DNA of 25,591 nucleotides. It comes from JAGNZR01 sp051648485 (GTDB lineage Bacteria > Fusobacteriota > Fusobacteriia > Fusobacteriales > Fusobacteriaceae). The DNA is taken from positions 1 through 25,591 of the forward strand of contig JBOFFH010000028.1 of NCBI GenBank assembly GCA_051648485.1. Reading direction: 5' to 3'. The position numbers and the translations under genes were made by a program. Of the stretch, positions 14,842 to 24,435 are shown piece after piece; positions within the stretch are counted from its first letter, which is position 1, and each line of letters starts with the position of its first letter. The notes beneath the pieces are model-generated. The model was given only the letters and a program-made list of their open reading frames with translations, was not told the DNA's origin and searched no databases.

Positions 14842-16728
14842 ATGCAAAATTTTGACGTAATAGTTGTAGGTGCAGGACATGCAGGGTGTGAAGCGGCACT
14901 GGCTGCAGCAAGAATGGGTATGCACACAGCAATATTTTCAATAACTTTAGATAATATAGGAACAATGTCTTGTAATCCTTCAATAGGAGGTCCGGCAAAA
15001 TCTCATCTGGTAAAAGAGCTGGATGCACTAGGTGGAGAAATGGGAAGAAATATCGATAAAACTTTTATTCAAATGAGAGTTTTAAATACTAAAAAAGGCC
15101 CAGCAGTAAGATCTCTTCGTGGACAAGCAGATAAACAGATGTATAAAGCTGAAATGAAAAAAACTATAGAAAATACTGAAAATTTAGAAGCTATACAAGG
15201 AATGGTAACAGAACTTGTATATGATGGAAACAAAGTAATCGGACTAAAAACAAAAGAGGGTGTGGAGTATAGTGCTAAAACTGTTATATTGGCAGTGGGA
15301 ACTTTTATGCGTGGACTTATTCACATAGGAGAAAGTACACTTAGTGGTGGAAGAATGGGTGAATTATCTTCTGAAGAATTACCATTATCTTTGTTAAAAG
15401 CAGGATTGACACTTGGAAGATTTAAAACAGGAACTCCAGCAAGAATAGATGCTCGTACAATAGATTATTCAAAAATAGAAGAGCAACCTGGAGATAAAGC
15501 TCTTTTAAAATTCTCGAATAGAACAAAAGATGAAGAGGTTATAGAGAGAAAACAAATTTCTTGCTATATCGTATTTACAAATCCAGAGGTTCATACTACG
15601 ATAATAAAAAACAAAGATAGGTCCCCGCTGTTTAATGGAGCGATAGCAGGAACAGGTCCCCGTTATTGCCCATCTATCGAGGATAAAGTATTCCGTTATA
15701 TGGATAAAGATAAACATCATCTTTTTTTAGAGAAAGAGGGTTATGATACAAATGAAGTTTATGTAGGAGGTTTTTCAACGTCATTACCTACAGATGTTCA
15801 ATATAAGATGCTTAGAAAAATAGAAGGTCTTGAAAATGCTAAAATTATGAGATATGGTTATGCTATTGAATACGACTATATAGATCCACAAGAATTAAAG
15901 TATACATTAGAAACTAAAAAGGTTGAGAATTTATTTTTGGCTGGGCAAATAAATGGAACTTCAGGCTATGAAGAAGCAGGATGTCAAGGATTATTGGCTG
16001 GTATAAATGCGGCTAGAAAAATTCAAGGTAAGGAACCCGTAGTATTAGACCGTGCAGATTCATACATGGGAACTTTGATTGATGACTTAGTTTCTAAAGG
16101 TACTAACGAACCATATAGAATGTTCACAGCAAGAAGTGAGTACAGACTTATGTTACGTGAGGACAATGCAGATTTAAGATTGTCTAAAACAGGATATGAG
16201 ATAGGACTTTTACCTGAGTATGAGTATTTAAGAGTTTTGAAAAAAGAGAAAGATGTAGAGTATTTAGTGAATAAATTAAAAGAAACATCTGTGGGAAGTA
16301 GAAATGAAAGAGTCAATGAGGTTTTACTAAAAGTTGGAGAACCAGAAATTCGTTCAGGACTTACTCTTTTTGAAATTTTACGTAGACCAGATGTGACATA
16401 TAAAGATATAAAATATATTGGTGAATTAATTGAAGAACTAAAATTAGGAGATTATCCTCAAGATACAGAGTATCAAGTAGAAGTTCAAACAAAATACTCT
16501 GGGTATATTGAAAAATCTTTAAAAATGATAGAAAAGCATAAAACTCTTGAAACAAAAAAAATTCCTGAAGATATAGATTACGATAGTATATCTAGTATTC
16601 CTAAAGAAGGAAAAGATAAGTTGAAATCAGTAAGACCTATGAATATAGGGCAAGCTTCTAGAATTTCAGGAGTATCTCCTGCAGACATTCAGGTGTTACT
16701 TATACATTTAAAAATGAGGGAGAATTAA
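14842..16728 (+). CDS. mnmG: tRNA uridine-5-carboxymethylaminomethyl synthesis enzyme MnmG
   Basis: MnmG (GidA), with MnmE, adds the carboxymethylaminomethyl group to wobble uridine-34 of tRNAs using FAD and methylene-tetrahydrofolate. The 628-residue length is normal. The FAD-binding motif is VGAGHAGCEAALAAARMG (GxGxxG at 10-15). Both conserved cysteine regions are visible, TMSCNPSIGG and GPRYCPSIEDK, along with GTSGYEEAGCQGLLAG, and the C-terminal helical MnmE-binding domain (ARISGVSPAD-like ending) is intact. AAAGGAGG precedes the ATG. The partner mnmE is not in the window. The gene is followed after one base by rsmG, a classic pairing. Confidence 0.98.
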   Translation: MQNFDVIVVGAGHAGCEAALAAARMGMHTAIFSITLDNIGTMSCNPSIGGPAKSHLVKELDALGGEMGRNIDKTFIQMRVLNTKKGPAVRSLRGQADKQMYKAEMKKTIENTENLEAIQGMVTELVYDGNKVIGLKTKEGVEYSAKTVILAVGTFMRGLIHIGESTLSGGRMGELSSEELPLSLLKAGLTLGRFKTGTPARIDARTIDYSKIEEQPGDKALLKFSNRTKDEEVIERKQISCYIVFTNPEVHTTIIKNKDRSPLFNGAIAGTGPRYCPSIEDKVFRYMDKDKHHLFLEKEGYDTNEVYVGGFSTSLPTDVQYKMLRKIEGLENAKIMRYGYAIEYDYIDPQELKYTLETKKVENLFLAGQINGTSGYEEAGCQGLLAGINAARKIQGKEPVVLDRADSYMGTLIDDLVSKGTNEPYRMFTARSEYRLMLREDNADLRLSKTGYEIGLLPEYEYLRVLKKEKDVEYLVNKLKETSVGSRNERVNEVLLKVGEPEIRSGLTLFEILRRPDVTYKDIKYIGELIEELKLGDYPQDTEYQVEVQTKYSGYIEKSLKMIEKHKTLETKKIPEDIDYDSISSIPKEGKDKLKSVRPMNIGQASRISGVSPADIQVLLIHLKMREN

Positions 16729-16729
16729 T

Positions 16730-17431
16730 ATGAAAAAGTTTTTAGAAGAAGGAATAAAAAGAATTGGAATTAAAATTTCTGATGTTTCTGTAGAGAATCT
16801 TTTAAAATATTTAAAACTTCTTGTAGAATATAATTCACATACAAATTTAACAGCTATAAGAGATGAAGAAGGAATTTTGGAAAAGCATTTTATGGATTCT
16901 CTGCTAATACATCAATTTTTAAAAGAATCAGATGAATCTGCCATTGATATAGGAACAGGAGCAGGATTTCCTGGAATGGTATTAGCTATTTGTAATCCAA
17001 AAATTGAATTTACTTTGATGGATTCAGTAGGTAAAAAAACAAATTTTTTAAATATGGTAAAAGATGAATTAGCTTTAGAAAATGTAAGGGTAGTTAATGC
17101 AAGAGCAGAAGAGTTTATAACCGATGAAAATAGAGAAAGTTATAGTGTAGGCTTATGTAGAGGAGTTTCAAAACTGCCTACAATTTTAGAGTATATGATT
17201 CCATTTTTGAAAGTTGAAGGAAGATTTTTAGTTCAAAAAAGTACAGACACAGGAGAAGAACTTCAAGCTATAAATGCCTTAGAAATATTAAAGTCTGAAA
17301 TTACAAAAGAATACAATTTAGAACTACCTTTCTGTAAAGATTCTAGAAAAGTTATTTTAATAACAAAAAAAGGAACGACAGATAAAAAATATCCAAGAAA
17401 AACAGGAATACCATTAAAAAAACCTCTGTAA
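16730..17431 (+). CDS. rsmG: 16S rRNA (guanine-527-N7)-methyltransferase RsmG
   Basis: RsmG (GidB) makes m7G527 in 16S rRNA; loss in other bacteria gives low-level streptomycin resistance. The 233-residue protein has NLTAIRDEEGILEKHFMDSL, the SAM motif DIGTGAGFPGMVLAI, MDSVGKKTNFL, CRGVSKL, and the common C-terminus KYPRKTGIPLKKPL. It starts one base after the mnmG stop, with GAGGGAGAA upstream, so it is very likely cotranslated with mnmG. Confidence 0.97.
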   Translation: MKKFLEEGIKRIGIKISDVSVENLLKYLKLLVEYNSHTNLTAIRDEEGILEKHFMDSLLIHQFLKESDESAIDIGTGAGFPGMVLAICNPKIEFTLMDSVGKKTNFLNMVKDELALENVRVVNARAEEFITDENRESYSVGLCRGVSKLPTILEYMIPFLKVEGRFLVQKSTDTGEELQAINALEILKSEITKEYNLELPFCKDSRKVILITKKGTTDKKYPRKTGIPLKKPL

Positions 17432-17443
17432 AAATAGAGTGAA

Positions 17444-17452
17444 TGATAGAAT
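17444..17452 (+). promoter_or_regulatory. Possible weak extended -10 promoter upstream of tamB
   Basis: TGATAGAAT resembles TGnTATAAT with one mismatch, in the 47-nt gap between rsmG and tamB. No -35 box is recognisable. It could give the envelope genes independent expression, but AT-rich sequence yields such matches by chance. Confidence 0.3.
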
Positions 17453-17478
17453 AAAAAATAAAAGGAGAGTGAAATTAT

Positions 17479-20400
17479 TTGAAAATGTTTATATTGAAAA
17501 ATAAGAAAAAACTGATGATTTCTTCTCCTTTTTTTTTAATTACTTTAATTATTTTTTCTATTTATAATTTTTTGGGTCCTACTGTGGGCTTAATTCTTAC
17601 AGTAGTTTTAAAGCCTAAATTCATTATTGAAAAAATAGAGTTGCCACAAAAAATGTCCAAAGAAGGAAAAATAACTGTAAGAAATCTGATTTTAAGTTAT
17701 AAAAAACAAGATATCATAGTTGCACCAGAATCAGAGATTTTTTATAATTTAAATAATCCAATTCAGAGCTGGATTGAAAAGATAGTTATAAATTCACCTA
17801 AAGTTTTAATAGAAAGAAAAAATTCCAACATTAATATAGTTGATGCTTTTTCGACAGGTGGTGAAGGAAAAGCTGGTGCAGGAGTTCCTTTAAAAACTAT
17901 TTTAATAAATAGTGGTGAAGTGATTTATAGAGATATTTCGTATAAACTTCCTATTGAAAAAAAATTAAAATCTGCCCAAGGTCATATAATGTTTGATCAA
18001 ATAAAAGGAATTAATCTTAAGTTTCAAGCAAAAGATAATAACACAGAACTGAGTTATAGTTTTAATAATGAAGTAGAAGAATATTCTATGAATATATCTG
18101 GAAAAAATATACCTTTAAATACAGAAATACTTCAATACGCCTATTATTATGAAGATATAGAGTATGAAGAAGGAATAGGAAATTTGGATTTGACAATATC
18201 ACCTATGGGACTTTTCGGATATGCGGATATAAAAAATTTAAATGTAAATTATAAACCTTTTTTAGAAAAATCTAAAAATATAAATGGAAGAGTAGATTTT
18301 AAAGGTGGAATAATTGATATACAAGCTGATTTTGAATTGTTTGAAAAAAATAGATATTTCAGTTTAAATTTTGATTTTACTAAAGAATTAAATATAAATA
18401 TAGATTTAGGAGATTTATCTTATGAGCAAATTTCGAAATACTATTTATTAAAAGATTTAAACCTTAGTTTAGATAAATTGAAATTTAAAAACTCAATTAT
18501 AAAATTGAATTTAAACGAGGAAAAAAATTTTACAATTAAATTAAATCTCGATATAGAGAATATAGAAGATAAAAATTATAGTTATAAAGATGGAAAAGTT
18601 GAAATTTTAGCTGGTGAAGAAGGCATTGAAATCAAATTATTAAAATCAAAATTAGCTGTTTTAGATTTTGTTGAAGATATATCAACTACTTTAGTTTTGA
18701 AAAGTAATAAAATGAATATTTTTTACTCAGTTGGAGATTTTCAAGGAAAAGGAGAATTAGAACTTAATGATAAAAGTTTAGGTTTAAATTTTTCTGAAGG
18801 ATTTTTTAAAACTAAAGGAATTTATGATTACAAAAACAAAAGTTTAATTTTAGAGAATGCAGAAGAAGTTTTAAAAGAAAATAAATTTTTTATTGAATAC
18901 AATTTCGAAGAAAAAAAATTAATTTCTTATGTAGGGAAGTTACAGTTAGATATATTGAATAAATATTTTTTAGTTTTAGAAGGTATGGGAAAAGAAAATT
19001 TATTAAATGTAGAAAAATTATTAATCAAAGACAAAAAAGAAAAATTAATTTTATTGAGTGAAGGAAATTTAAATTTAAATACATTGTTTTATAATTTTAA
19101 ATTTAAAGTGGAAGATTTTAACTTCAATAAAAATATAAATTCAAATAAAATAAAAACAATCTCTTCTTTTACTGGAGAATTAAAAAAGAATCAAAAGGGA
19201 AATGTTCTAGATTTGGATGGAACCTTAGAAAAAATAGATATTAACAATTTCATAATGAGAGGTATAAAAATAAATGTTAGATTAAAGGATGATTTGCTTG
19301 AAATACTTGATGCTTCAAATAATTTTTTGACATTTAAAGGGGATTATAATATAATAAAAAATAGTTTGAAAGGAAAATTTCAAATTAATGAATTTAAAAA
19401 TGAAATTTTAGGCATAAATTTTTTGAATTTCAATTTAGTTAAAGCTGAAGGTGAAATTCATGGAAAATTGGATAATCTTCAAATAAAAAGTAACATTTCA
19501 AAAGCGGAAATATATTTTCCTAATAAAGAAGTTTTAGATTTTAAAGGAGAGATAAACCTAAAAGAAAAATTAATTTTATTTAATAATTTTATTATAAATG
19601 ACAGTAATAAAATTCAAGGAAAATATAATTTGAATGAAAAAAAATACGATTTTTCTGGTAATCTTTCAGAGAAAAATATATTTAAATATTTAGATATGAA
19701 AGATTTGAAATCAGATATAAGTGGTAAGTTTAATGCTAAAGGAAACACGAAACTTTTAAATATCGACTCAAATTTAAAGATGGAAAAAAATTATTTTAAA
19801 GGAAAAAAAATTCCAGAAATTAAAATAGATCTAGATTATATAGGAGATTTAAAATTTCAAGGAGTTTTAAATTTAAATAAAATTGAACTTATCAAAGAAA
19901 ATTATAAAATAGCAGAATTAATTGGAAATATTGATTTAACTAATAAAACTTTAGATATAAATTTAAAAGAAAATACTTTTAGAATAGGAAAGGCTTTTCC
20001 AGAGTATAATATAAAAGGCCCTATAGAATTAGGATTCAATTTAAAAGGAAAATTAAATTCACCTGAATACCAGTTCTCAATAAAGAGTGAGGGTTTAAAT
20101 TATGAGGAAATACAATTTGATAATTTAAATTTAAAAGGGAATGGAAATAAAAATAGCATTAATCTTGAAATATTAAGTTTTCAATATCAAAAAAACAATT
20201 TTCAAGCTAATGGAAAATATGGATTGATTGATAAAAGTTATAATTTTAAATTTAACTCTCAAGATATTCAATTAGATTTTTTAAATGCTTTTTTAGAAAA
20301 ATATAATAAAAGTTCTTTAAAAGGAAGAGCATACTTTGATTTGAAATTGAGTAATAAAGGAAATACAGGTGTTGTTGCAGGTGAGGGAATAGGGTTTGAA

Positions 20401-21816
20401 TTTCCTAAGCAAGGTATCACAGGAGAAAAAATAGATTTTGAATTTGAACTTTTAGAAAAAAAATTAGAAATAGTTAGTTTTAAAGGGCTTATAAATAAAG
20501 GGAAAACAGAATTACTAGGTTTTTTAAATTTACCAACTTTAAAAGAAATTAAAAATAATCCTTATTATTATGAGGATTTAAATTATGACTTAACTTTAAA
20601 AACTGAAAAATTGAAATACGAAGTTATGAATTATATGGATTTTTTAATAAATATAAATTTAAATCTCAATTCGAATAAAATTAAAGGAGAAGTGGAGGTT
20701 GAAAAAGGAAATTTAATGAAAATACCTGGTGTAGGTGAAGGTTTAAATCTCTTTAAAATAATAAAAGAATTTCTTTTTAATAAAACGTTGGGAAAAAAAA
20801 ATGAATCAAAAGAATTTTGGAATGATGAGTTGGAAACAACATATGAAAGTAAAATAGATTTGGATATAGATTTGAGAATAAAAGATGGAATAAAAATAGA
20901 TATAGATAGCATCGGAGGAATAGTCCAAAATTTAACTGGAAACTTTAAAGGTCGAGGAAAACTTTCTGGAAAAGGAAAAAAGATTAATTTTTTAGGAGAA
21001 TTTAATCTTAATAATGGGGAGTTTGCTTTAACAGGTAATGATTTTCAAATAAATAGTGCTAGAATTATTTTTAATAATTCTAAGGATGTTTTTCCTCAAA
21101 TTAATCCAGTTATAAATTTTGAAGCTGGATCTAGAAGTTTCAGTGATAATATTTCTTTGTCTTTAAATGGAGAACTGAATGCATTACAGTTTGCAATTAA
21201 GTCTAAGGGAAGCGTTAGTTCTGGAAATTTATCAACTTTATTTACAAATAGTTCAGGAGACTCAGGTAATAAAGATGGTATATCTTCATTACTTTTAAAA
21301 GGTGCTATAGATTCACAAATAACTCAAACATTTTTAGGCCCTGTTTCAAGGGAAATAAAAAAGTTTTTTGGTTTATCTAAGCTGAAAATAAGTTCAGATT
21401 TCTCTTCTCCTATTAAGAGTGAAGAAAATCTTAACAATGCTAATCAAAAAGACCAAGAATATTCCTTTGGAGCAAAGTTAGAAATAGCTGATTCGTTGTA
21501 TAAAGATAAATTATTTTGGGTAGGAACAGCTAAAATTACAAGTAACACATCTAATAGAAGTTCTGATAGCACCTTAGCAGAAGAAAAAAGTAAAGGAACT
21601 TCTTTTAATGAATATAGTGGTGGATTTTTATATAGATTTTCACAAAGTAATTCTTTAGAAATAGGGGCTCAAAGCTTTGGAAAAGACAGCGTAGGAATCC
21701 AAAATAAAGAATCAGATAAAAAATCTTTAAATTATTATATTGACTTTAAGATACAGAAAAAGTATGATAGTTTATCAGAAATATTTGAAAATATGATAAA
21801 AAAAGTAAAAAAGTAA
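17479..21816 (+). CDS. tamB: TamB-like translocation/assembly protein (DUF490, AsmA-like)
   Basis: This is a 1445-residue envelope protein, longer than E. coli TamB (about 1260). A single hydrophobic segment (about 13-45) anchors the N-terminus in the inner membrane. The rest is a long series of amphipathic beta segments with repeated KGxYNxxxx and LxGxL patterns, as expected of the elongated groove that spans the periplasm. The conserved TamB domain occupies the C-terminal part, around residues 1050-1400. TamB-family proteins help assemble outer-membrane proteins and/or carry phospholipid to the outer membrane. The start is taken as TTG 17479, 11 nt after GGAG; ATG 17485 is possible and changes only two residues. 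bamA follows after 16 nt. Confidence 0.88.
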   Translation: MKMFILKNKKKLMISSPFFLITLIIFSIYNFLGPTVGLILTVVLKPKFIIEKIELPQKMSKEGKITVRNLILSYKKQDIIVAPESEIFYNLNNPIQSWIEKIVINSPKVLIERKNSNINIVDAFSTGGEGKAGAGVPLKTILINSGEVIYRDISYKLPIEKKLKSAQGHIMFDQIKGINLKFQAKDNNTELSYSFNNEVEEYSMNISGKNIPLNTEILQYAYYYEDIEYEEGIGNLDLTISPMGLFGYADIKNLNVNYKPFLEKSKNINGRVDFKGGIIDIQADFELFEKNRYFSLNFDFTKELNINIDLGDLSYEQISKYYLLKDLNLSLDKLKFKNSIIKLNLNEEKNFTIKLNLDIENIEDKNYSYKDGKVEILAGEEGIEIKLLKSKLAVLDFVEDISTTLVLKSNKMNIFYSVGDFQGKGELELNDKSLGLNFSEGFFKTKGIYDYKNKSLILENAEEVLKENKFFIEYNFEEKKLISYVGKLQLDILNKYFLVLEGMGKENLLNVEKLLIKDKKEKLILLSEGNLNLNTLFYNFKFKVEDFNFNKNINSNKIKTISSFTGELKKNQKGNVLDLDGTLEKIDINNFIMRGIKINVRLKDDLLEILDASNNFLTFKGDYNIIKNSLKGKFQINEFKNEILGINFLNFNLVKAEGEIHGKLDNLQIKSNISKAEIYFPNKEVLDFKGEINLKEKLILFNNFIINDSNKIQGKYNLNEKKYDFSGNLSEKNIFKYLDMKDLKSDISGKFNAKGNTKLLNIDSNLKMEKNYFKGKKIPEIKIDLDYIGDLKFQGVLNLNKIELIKENYKIAELIGNIDLTNKTLDINLKENTFRIGKAFPEYNIKGPIELGFNLKGKLNSPEYQFSIKSEGLNYEEIQFDNLNLKGNGNKNSINLEILSFQYQKNNFQANGKYGLIDKSYNFKFNSQDIQLDFLNAFLEKYNKSSLKGRAYFDLKLSNKGNTGVVAGEGIGFEFPKQGITGEKIDFEFELLEKKLEIVSFKGLINKGKTELLGFLNLPTLKEIKNNPYYYEDLNYDLTLKTEKLKYEVMNYMDFLININLNLNSNKIKGEVEVEKGNLMKIPGVGEGLNLFKIIKEFLFNKTLGKKNESKEFWNDELETTYESKIDLDIDLRIKDGIKIDIDSIGGIVQNLTGNFKGRGKLSGKGKKINFLGEFNLNNGEFALTGNDFQINSARIIFNNSKDVFPQINPVINFEAGSRSFSDNISLSLNGELNALQFAIKSKGSVSSGNLSTLFTNSSGDSGNKDGISSLLLKGAIDSQITQTFLGPVSREIKKFFGLSKLKISSDFSSPIKSEENLNNANQKDQEYSFGAKLEIADSLYKDKLFWVGTAKITSNTSNRSSDSTLAEEKSKGTSFNEYSGGFLYRFSQSNSLEIGAQSFGKDSVGIQNKESDKKSLNYYIDFKIQKKYDSLSEIFENMIKKVKK

Positions 21817-21832
21817 AAAAGTGGAGGAGAAA

Positions 21833-23887
21833 ATGAGAAAATATTTAGTGATTCTTTTAGGAGTTTTTTCAACTCTTTTAGCTTATGCTGATCAAAAATC
21901 TTTGGAAAAAGATAATTATGTTATTAACAGCATTGAGTTATCAGAAAAAGAGGGCGAAGTTCCTGAAGATGTAGTTTTATCTTTAATCAGTTCTAAAAAA
22001 GGGGAAAAATATTCTACGGAAAAAATGTTAGAAGACTACAATAGATTAATAAAAGAAAACTATGTAGACGAATTAATAATTAATCCTAAAATATATGATG
22101 GAGGAATAAAGCTTGTAATAACTTTAAAAGAAAAGAAAAATTCGAAAGAACTTTTAAATGCAAAAGGAATAGTTCCTAACAGTGAAAGAGATAAAATTGA
22201 TACGACAATAGTAATAAAAGATGTTGCAATAAAAGGACTTGTTCATCTGAAGAAAAAAGAACTTATAGATAAACTTCCTTTAAAAGCTGGAGCTTTTTTC
22301 TCTGAAAGAAAAGTTGTTGAAGGCCAAAGAATGCTTTTAGAGACAGGATATTTTAGAGATGTAAAAGTTAATATGGTTGAAGGAAAAACAGGACCAGTTA
22401 TAGTTTATCAAGTTTTAGAAAATCCAATATTAAATGGTATTAACATAATAGGAAATACAACTTTTTCAACAAATGAACTTCTAGATGTTATGAAGACTAA
22501 ACCAGGAGAAGTTTTTAGTGTAAAGGATATTCGTGAAGATAGAGAAAGAGTATTAGGTAAATATTTTGATAAAGGATATGTACTTGCTGAGATGTTAGAC
22601 ATAGATATTAATAATAGATTAGAACTCGAGTTTGTGATCAGTGAAGGTATTGTAAGAGATGTTCAATATAAAAAAATGATTACAAAACAAAAGGGAGATA
22701 GAAGAAAACCTACCGATGATGTATTGAAAACTAAAACGTTCGTAATAGATAGAGAAGTTGAAATGGAAAAAAATAAAATCTTCAATGTAAATGATTACGA
22801 TGAGACATCTAAAAATTTAACAAGAACAGGGCATTTTAAAAATATAAAGTATGATGCAAACAGTATAATAGGAGATCCAGATGGTCGTAGTGTAGTTCTA
22901 TTAATAGATGAAGAGCGTACTGCATCACTTCAAGGAGCTATTTCTTATGGTTCTGAAGTAGGTCTTCTAGGAATGTTAGCTCTTAAAGATACTAACTGGG
23001 CTGGTCGTGGACAAGATTTAGGAGTAACTTATGAAAAGTCAGATGAATCTTATTCTAGTTTCTCAATAGATTTCTATGATCCTTGGATAAAAGGAACAGA
23101 CAGATTATCTTGGGGATGGAGCATTTACAAAAATACTTCCGAGGTAAGCGATAGTATATTATTTAATGAAATTGATACTTATGGAATAAAAGCTAATATA
23201 GGAAAAGGATTATCAAAATATACTAGATTATCTTTAGGTACAAAATTTGAAAAAGTAGAAGAAAGAGCTGATGATGGAAGTTTAACAGATGAATATGAAC
23301 TAATGAGTTTGTATCCTTCATTGACTTATGATACTCGTAATAACTACATGAATGCAACAACTGGAGAATATGCTAAACTTCAATTAGAAGGTGGATATGC
23401 TGGCGGTAATGATGCAGACTATTTTGGAAATATAACGTTGGAATTACGTAAATATCACAGAGGAATTTTCAAAAAAAATACATTTGCTTATAGATTAATT
23501 GGTGGTATAATGACTCAAACAACTAAAGAATCTCAAAGATTTTGGGTTGGAGGTAATAGTTTAAGAGGATATGAAGGTGGATATTTCCAAGGAACACAAA
23601 AGCTTACAGCAACAATAGAAAATCGTACTCAGTTTAATGATGTTTTAGGATTAGTTTTCTTTGTTGATGCTGGACGTGCTTGGGATCAAAATGGAAGAGA
23701 TCCAGGATATATAGCAACAGGTAGGGATAAAAAGTTTGCTGAAGAAGTGGCAACAGCAGCAGGTGTAGGATTACGTTTAAATACTCCTATAGGACCTTTA
23801 AGATTTGATTTTGGATGGCCAATAGGGAAAAAAATAGGTGAAACAAGTGGAATGCAGTTCTATTTTAATATGGGGCAATCATTCTAG
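21833..23887 (+). CDS. bamA: Outer membrane protein assembly factor BamA (Omp85)
   Basis: BamA is the outer-membrane core that folds beta-barrel proteins. The 684-residue precursor starts with a signal peptide (MRKYLVILLGVFSTLLAYA, cleavage after about 19). Four POTRA domains can be traced (about 28-101, 127-195, 198-271, 273-361), one fewer than the five of E. coli BamA. A barrel of about 320 residues follows. It carries the L6-loop motif LRGY (577-580, equivalent to VRGF/Y) and ends in phenylalanine after FYFNMGQS, as a barrel should. The frame is open from GTG 21821, but GGAGG (21823-21827) falls five bases before ATG 21833, which also gives the clean signal peptide. Confidence 0.95.
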   Translation: MRKYLVILLGVFSTLLAYADQKSLEKDNYVINSIELSEKEGEVPEDVVLSLISSKKGEKYSTEKMLEDYNRLIKENYVDELIINPKIYDGGIKLVITLKEKKNSKELLNAKGIVPNSERDKIDTTIVIKDVAIKGLVHLKKKELIDKLPLKAGAFFSERKVVEGQRMLLETGYFRDVKVNMVEGKTGPVIVYQVLENPILNGINIIGNTTFSTNELLDVMKTKPGEVFSVKDIREDRERVLGKYFDKGYVLAEMLDIDINNRLELEFVISEGIVRDVQYKKMITKQKGDRRKPTDDVLKTKTFVIDREVEMEKNKIFNVNDYDETSKNLTRTGHFKNIKYDANSIIGDPDGRSVVLLIDEERTASLQGAISYGSEVGLLGMLALKDTNWAGRGQDLGVTYEKSDESYSSFSIDFYDPWIKGTDRLSWGWSIYKNTSEVSDSILFNEIDTYGIKANIGKGLSKYTRLSLGTKFEKVEERADDGSLTDEYELMSLYPSLTYDTRNNYMNATTGEYAKLQLEGGYAGGNDADYFGNITLELRKYHRGIFKKNTFAYRLIGGIMTQTTKESQRFWVGGNSLRGYEGGYFQGTQKLTATIENRTQFNDVLGLVFFVDAGRAWDQNGRDPGYIATGRDKKFAEEVATAAGVGLRLNTPIGPLRFDFGWPIGKKIGETSGMQFYFNMGQSF

Positions 23888-23929
23888 TTTTAAAAAATAG
23901 AAAAAATGAAATGTGGAGGAAATAAGAAA

Positions 23930-24409
23930 ATGAAAAAATTAACAGTTTTGGCTTTAATGGCAGCAATGTCAGTTTCAGCACTAGCAGTAAAAGTTGGATA
24001 TGTAAGTAGTGAAGAAGTTTTCCAAAGATATTCTCAAACTAAAACTTTGCAAACAAATCTAAACAAAGAGAAATCAAGATTAGAAACTGAAATAAAGAAA
24101 AAAGAAGTAACACTTCAAAAAATGCAAGTAGAGTTACAAGCTAAGGGAGCATCAGTAACAGAAGCAGAAAAAACTAAATTTCAGAAAGAAGTTGAAACTT
24201 TCCAAAAATTCGTAAAAGATTCTCAAACTAAATTGAGCAAAGAAGAAATGACAAGACTTCAAGAAATAGAGAAAGTAATAACTGCCTCTGTAGATAAAAT
24301 TGCTAAAGATGGAAAATATGATTTTGTACTTGAAGCTGGAGCAGTTAAATTTGGTGGAGAAAATGTTACAGAAAAAGTGTTAGCAGATATGGAAAAAAAT
24401 AAAAAATAA
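23930..24409 (+). CDS. skp: OmpH/Skp family periplasmic chaperone
   Basis: Skp holds unfolded outer-membrane proteins in the periplasm on their way to BamA. The 159-residue precursor has a signal peptide (MKKLTVLALMAAMSVSALA, cleavage after about residue 19). It is followed by VGYVSSEEVFQRY, a typical first strand, and a long Lys/Glu/Gln-rich helical region (about 40-120) that would form the coiled-coil tentacles. The short C-terminal strand FVLEAGAVKFGG closes the body. The frame is open from an ATG at 23906, but that start would put charged residues before the signal and overlap GGAGG (23915-23919). ATG 23930 is therefore used. Confidence 0.92.
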   Translation: MKKLTVLALMAAMSVSALAVKVGYVSSEEVFQRYSQTKTLQTNLNKEKSRLETEIKKKEVTLQKMQVELQAKGASVTEAEKTKFQKEVETFQKFVKDSQTKLSKEEMTRLQEIEKVITASVDKIAKDGKYDFVLEAGAVKFGGENVTEKVLADMEKNKK

Positions 24410-24435
24410 TTATAAAAATCAATAACGGAGGAAAA

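Noticed and set aside
14687..15028. 113-codon open frame on the - strand over the ktrA-mnmG junction
   Set aside because: Both + strand genes are clear and conserved; the antisense frame lacks start signals.
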